DNA of 64,000 nt, taken from positions 21,857,530 to 21,921,529 of the forward strand of contig OZ035962.1 of assembly GCA_964034945.1 (NCBI GenBank), read 5' to 3'. Below the pieces are notes generated by a model. It was not told where the DNA came from, did not search any database, and saw only the letters and a program-made list of their open reading frames with translations. Position 1 is the first letter of the stretch; each line of letters begins with the position of its first letter. Positions 60,784-64,000 of the stretch are shown one piece after another. Position numbers and translations under genes: made by a program. This DNA comes from Chrysopilus asiliformis. Taxonomy: Eukaryota > Arthropoda > Insecta > Diptera > Rhagionidae.

Positions 60784-63700
60784 AAAGATATAATACTATA
60801 TTAAAATTCTAATTCCGGCTCTAATTGATATTTTGTTTTAATTAAAATCTGTCTAATAGTAATTTCAATTTAATTAAATCACAACAATAATTAAAATTAT
60901 TTTTCATCCTTCTCCTTTATTAATGATACTAGTGTACAAAAATTCATTTGCTTTTGACATGACCGCCTGCAACATGCAGTTTTCATACATTTTACAAATA
61001 AAAAATGTGATTTCAGTATTAGAGTAATTCGTGTTGACTCCAAAACATTAAAAAAAACTCAATTTACATAAATTCTGGCCACCTGTGCATCTGCGGAACA
61101 AAAATTTGGCATCGGGTGCTTATTGTCGAAAATGTAGGTAAAAATCATGAAATTTTCATCGGATCTCGTTAAACTGACCTAATTTTCGGATAATTGATAT
61201 TATATGTGTACAGAGTATTATTAAAAAAGTAATTTTTTGAAACTAAAAATCCATAATGTTGCCTTGTATGCAGAATTGTCTGTTTTTGAAATGCTGTTAT
61301 CGTGAAACACATGCTTTCGTTCAATTTAACATGTTATTGGAAATTTTTTATATTTTAATAACAGGACAAAACCATGTTCAACATAAATTCAACGAGTGTC
61401 TATTTATATTTTAATTACATTAAATTTACTATATACCTACTGCCGGTAAACGTGCTGCAGTATTTTCATGTAACACAAAAATACAAAAGGGGTTTGCTTT
61501 AGTTCAAGGATATATTACAGTTTCATCAACTTTATACCGAGTGGTGGAAAATATCTCCCAAATTTGTACAACCTTCATAATTTCTTGCTTGGATTGACAA
61601 TACATTTTTCAAAAAAAAAATTGTATAACAGGTTGGTAGGATAATTAAAACCTCCTCCATGCCACATCGCCTTAAATTGGTGAGATTCATCCTGAACTGA
61701 ACAGTGCTGTGTGTATTTTCGGATGTTTTATGTTTCCATGCATAGTGGCTAAAAAAGGATCTGTAGAAAAGGTTTTGAATATTTATTCCACTTTTGCTTA
61801 AATTCAACGAAACGAGAACCATTTTTATGGCAGAACGAGCTGAAAAATATCAACAGGTGCCAATTAAAGCAACGCTTCTTGTGTCCGCCATGAATTTCCA
61901 ATTAACAGTAAAAGCTTTGAACCGAACGAGTGCCAAAATTTTCGTTTAATTCAGGATATTTTTCAACTGTCCTATCTTTTCATCAGGCGTCCCGCTCGAT
62001 AAATTCGACTATTTTCAAGTGTAAAAACGAGACAGCGAAGCGAAAAGGTTCATGAAAGCGAGAAATTCTTCAGAAGTGGGATTGTCTGGGGGTCCTTTTT
62101 TTTGGGAAAACGGAGATGTGACCGCCAGACCAGCCGTTTCCCAAGATTTGATTTCTTTGGGTGCAAATTGGTGGTGAGCATAAGAAAAAATGGTGTTCTT
62201 ATTTAGTTTTATATTTCTAAGAAGCGGGATTGTTGGAGAAGGAGGGTTTGGATTCTCTTTGGGAAAAAACAAGAAAATATATTAGGGATAATATAAGGAA
62301 ACTCGTGCGGACGCGATCGACCAAGGACGAATATTTGGGCACGTGGTAGGCAATAGAAGATGGATCTGAATGAATTGTCATTGGGGCGTGCACTGGCAAG
62401 TCGGTCTTAAGACTGTTTTTAGTCCTGTGATTTTGTTCGGCTGGTCAATTATTTGGGCTACAATATTCTATTAAATATACGATGGCACCCCACATTTCGG
62501 CAAATTGTCAATTTTGCGGTTTAATGGCGGAGGGTTGCTGGACTTTTATTAGCCTTTGATTAAAATCTAAGGCGCTCGTTTGTTGGTAGATTGGCGAATT
62601 TGTTGCTTTCTTGTGGACATTAAGGGCACCAAAAATTCGCAAAATAGGGGAAAATGCAAAAAAAATATATAGCGTGACCGTTCAATTGTTTCTGACAATG
62701 TCGCAGGTGTTTATAACAGCATTTTATTAATAACTGCCTAATTACATCATTATTTTTAGTTTAGATGAATTATATTCGATCCTAGCTTCAGGCAATTTTC
62801 ACATACAAATGTTTATTTTTTAATTTATTAGAATAATGGATGTTTTTTTTAACGAATTTACAAAAAAAAGCTCTTGGACCCGCCATATTTCTTTGAGAAG
62901 CGTTTGCGCATACTATTTTAAAAAAGCTTACTTAAGCAATAGAAATTCTGGGTCATATTTTAAATTGGACATAATTCGCTAAGTGGAAACGGCATTGAAT
63001 AAGATATTTTAAACCTAAAAAATGTCATCGCGGTTTCTGCTTCATTTCTCTGGCCATCCCATTGTTTAGAAAATGTGAGCTATAACCCGTCACTCTGATT
63101 GCACTGTGATGTATGGAAAACTTGCGTGAAATTGTATCTTTTTATTATTTTAGGAACCGTTGTCTAACAAAAATCAAACAAATATTCTAGTTGTATAGGG
63201 GAGGGTGGACAGAGTGGCGTGATTGAATTTTGATGTATAGAAAAGTTATGTAATATTGCATTCTAAATACTTTTAATCATATTAATATTTTTGATACGAG
63301 GCACCGTTTTAATAAATTAGTCATTTAGATCGGCGTAAAAAGGAAATCTGAAGCAAAAATTTTATTTTAACTAAACAGAAAAAAAAGTGAATTTTATATA
63401 TCTAGATTTCTTCTCCGCTACTGCACCTGAAGTCTTAAACTAGGATTGCAAATTTTATGAGATTAAAATGTATAGGGCCAGGACTTAAAAAATGCATAAA
63501 GCAAATATAGTCGTTTTAAATTTTTTTAAATTTTAAATTTTTATTCGAATACCATTTGTTGAAACAAAGTTTCTAACACAATCAAAGTTCGGCGAGGAAA
63601 ACAACAGAGAAATGAACTTTTCTGAAAAAATCGACTGTGGTAAAAACATTAGGTTTTGGGGTGGGTTGTTTTTATGTGAAAATTTAAGTTTGGCAAGCCG

Positions 63701-64000
63701 CACAACATAAATAAATAAGGTGAGAGCAGTATAGGAAACCCTTTGCCATGGCTCTGGATTAAACGAAGGTCAATTTTGAAAAGAAACTTTTACGAGTAGG
63801 TAACCATCGCACCGCTTGAAATGTACAAAATGAACACAAGGATGGATGCTGTTTTTCTGAGAAACGAAATACATACCATCAGTCGATCATCTCCATTAAT
63901 TTTTTACAGGAATGGGATGGGGGTTGGAATGTGGAGAAAGTGGTTTGGATTGAAGAAGATTCTCCGGTTGAAGTTTTCCTTTGTTTACCGTTGCGGTTGC

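Larger units (their letters stand above)
41720..64000. other. 22-kb region upstream of the visible glypican exons, no further exon recognised
   Basis: The glypican exon at 41719 needs a preceding exon ending with one base of a split codon (expected to encode the first cysteine-rich part and signal peptide). I found no such exon on the minus strand up to 64000, so this is most likely a very long 5' intron, as in fly glypican genes. It holds the repeats listed separately plus ordinary AT-rich sequence; no tRNA, rRNA or clear snoRNA seen. Confidence 0.5.

Overview
This is a eukaryotic window, almost certainly from an insect. It is AT-rich, has short GT-AG introns and many non-autonomous DNA transposons, and its genes are recognisable insect/metazoan single-copy families. 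The tipE-family gene restricts it to arthropods. A dipteran is my best guess but is not proven. Exon maps were built by hand from splice motifs, reading-frame continuity and family knowledge; no alignment or transcript data were available.

Layout, left to right. (1) 198-2664, minus strand: Integrator subunit INTS10, complete, nine exons, 616 codons. (2) 3639-11881, plus strand: cilia gene CFAP298 (C21orf59/Kurly), six exons, 291 codons. Its last exon is separated from the rest by a 5.6-kb intron. (3) 8263-16656 and beyond, minus strand: a tipE/TEH-family sodium-channel auxiliary subunit. Nine of its exons lie inside the last CFAP298 intron, while the last CFAP298 exon lies inside a tipE-like intron, so the two genes are interleaved on opposite strands. 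Its first coding exon was not found. (4) 16.7-23.4 kb: no gene recognised; foldback elements, a 20-bp tandem repeat and a dispersed repeat family. (5) 23435-25715, minus strand: a previously unremarked, apparently non-coding host gene carrying five related box C/D snoRNAs, one per intron, each with its D box 71-80 nt upstream of a 3' splice site. It grew by duplication of a two-exon/two-snoRNA unit of about 0.9 kb. (6) 26544-27514, minus strand: RpS3A. (7) 28363-28835, plus strand: Tim14/DNAJC19 (Pam18). (8) 30436-30612, plus strand: SMCO4. (9) 30.6-34.8 kb: a cluster of mobile-element remnants followed by very AT-rich sequence. (10) 34843-41719, minus strand: the C-terminal six exons of a glypican of the Dally-like (GPC4/6) type. 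(11) 41.7-64 kb: no further exon recognised; it is probably the long 5' intron of the glypican gene, holding scattered repeats.

The genes do not form one pathway: transcription (INTS10), cilia (CFAP298), excitability (tipE-like), ribosome biogenesis (snoRNA host, RpS3A), mitochondrial import (Tim14), a small membrane protein (SMCO4) and morphogen signalling (glypican). The most interesting items are the snoRNA host gene with its duplicated array, the interdigitated CFAP298/tipE-like pair, several well-delimited non-autonomous transposons with visible terminal repeats and target duplications, a satellite-like exact 163-bp array interrupted by a MITE, and a tRNA-like sequence carried inside a TIR element.
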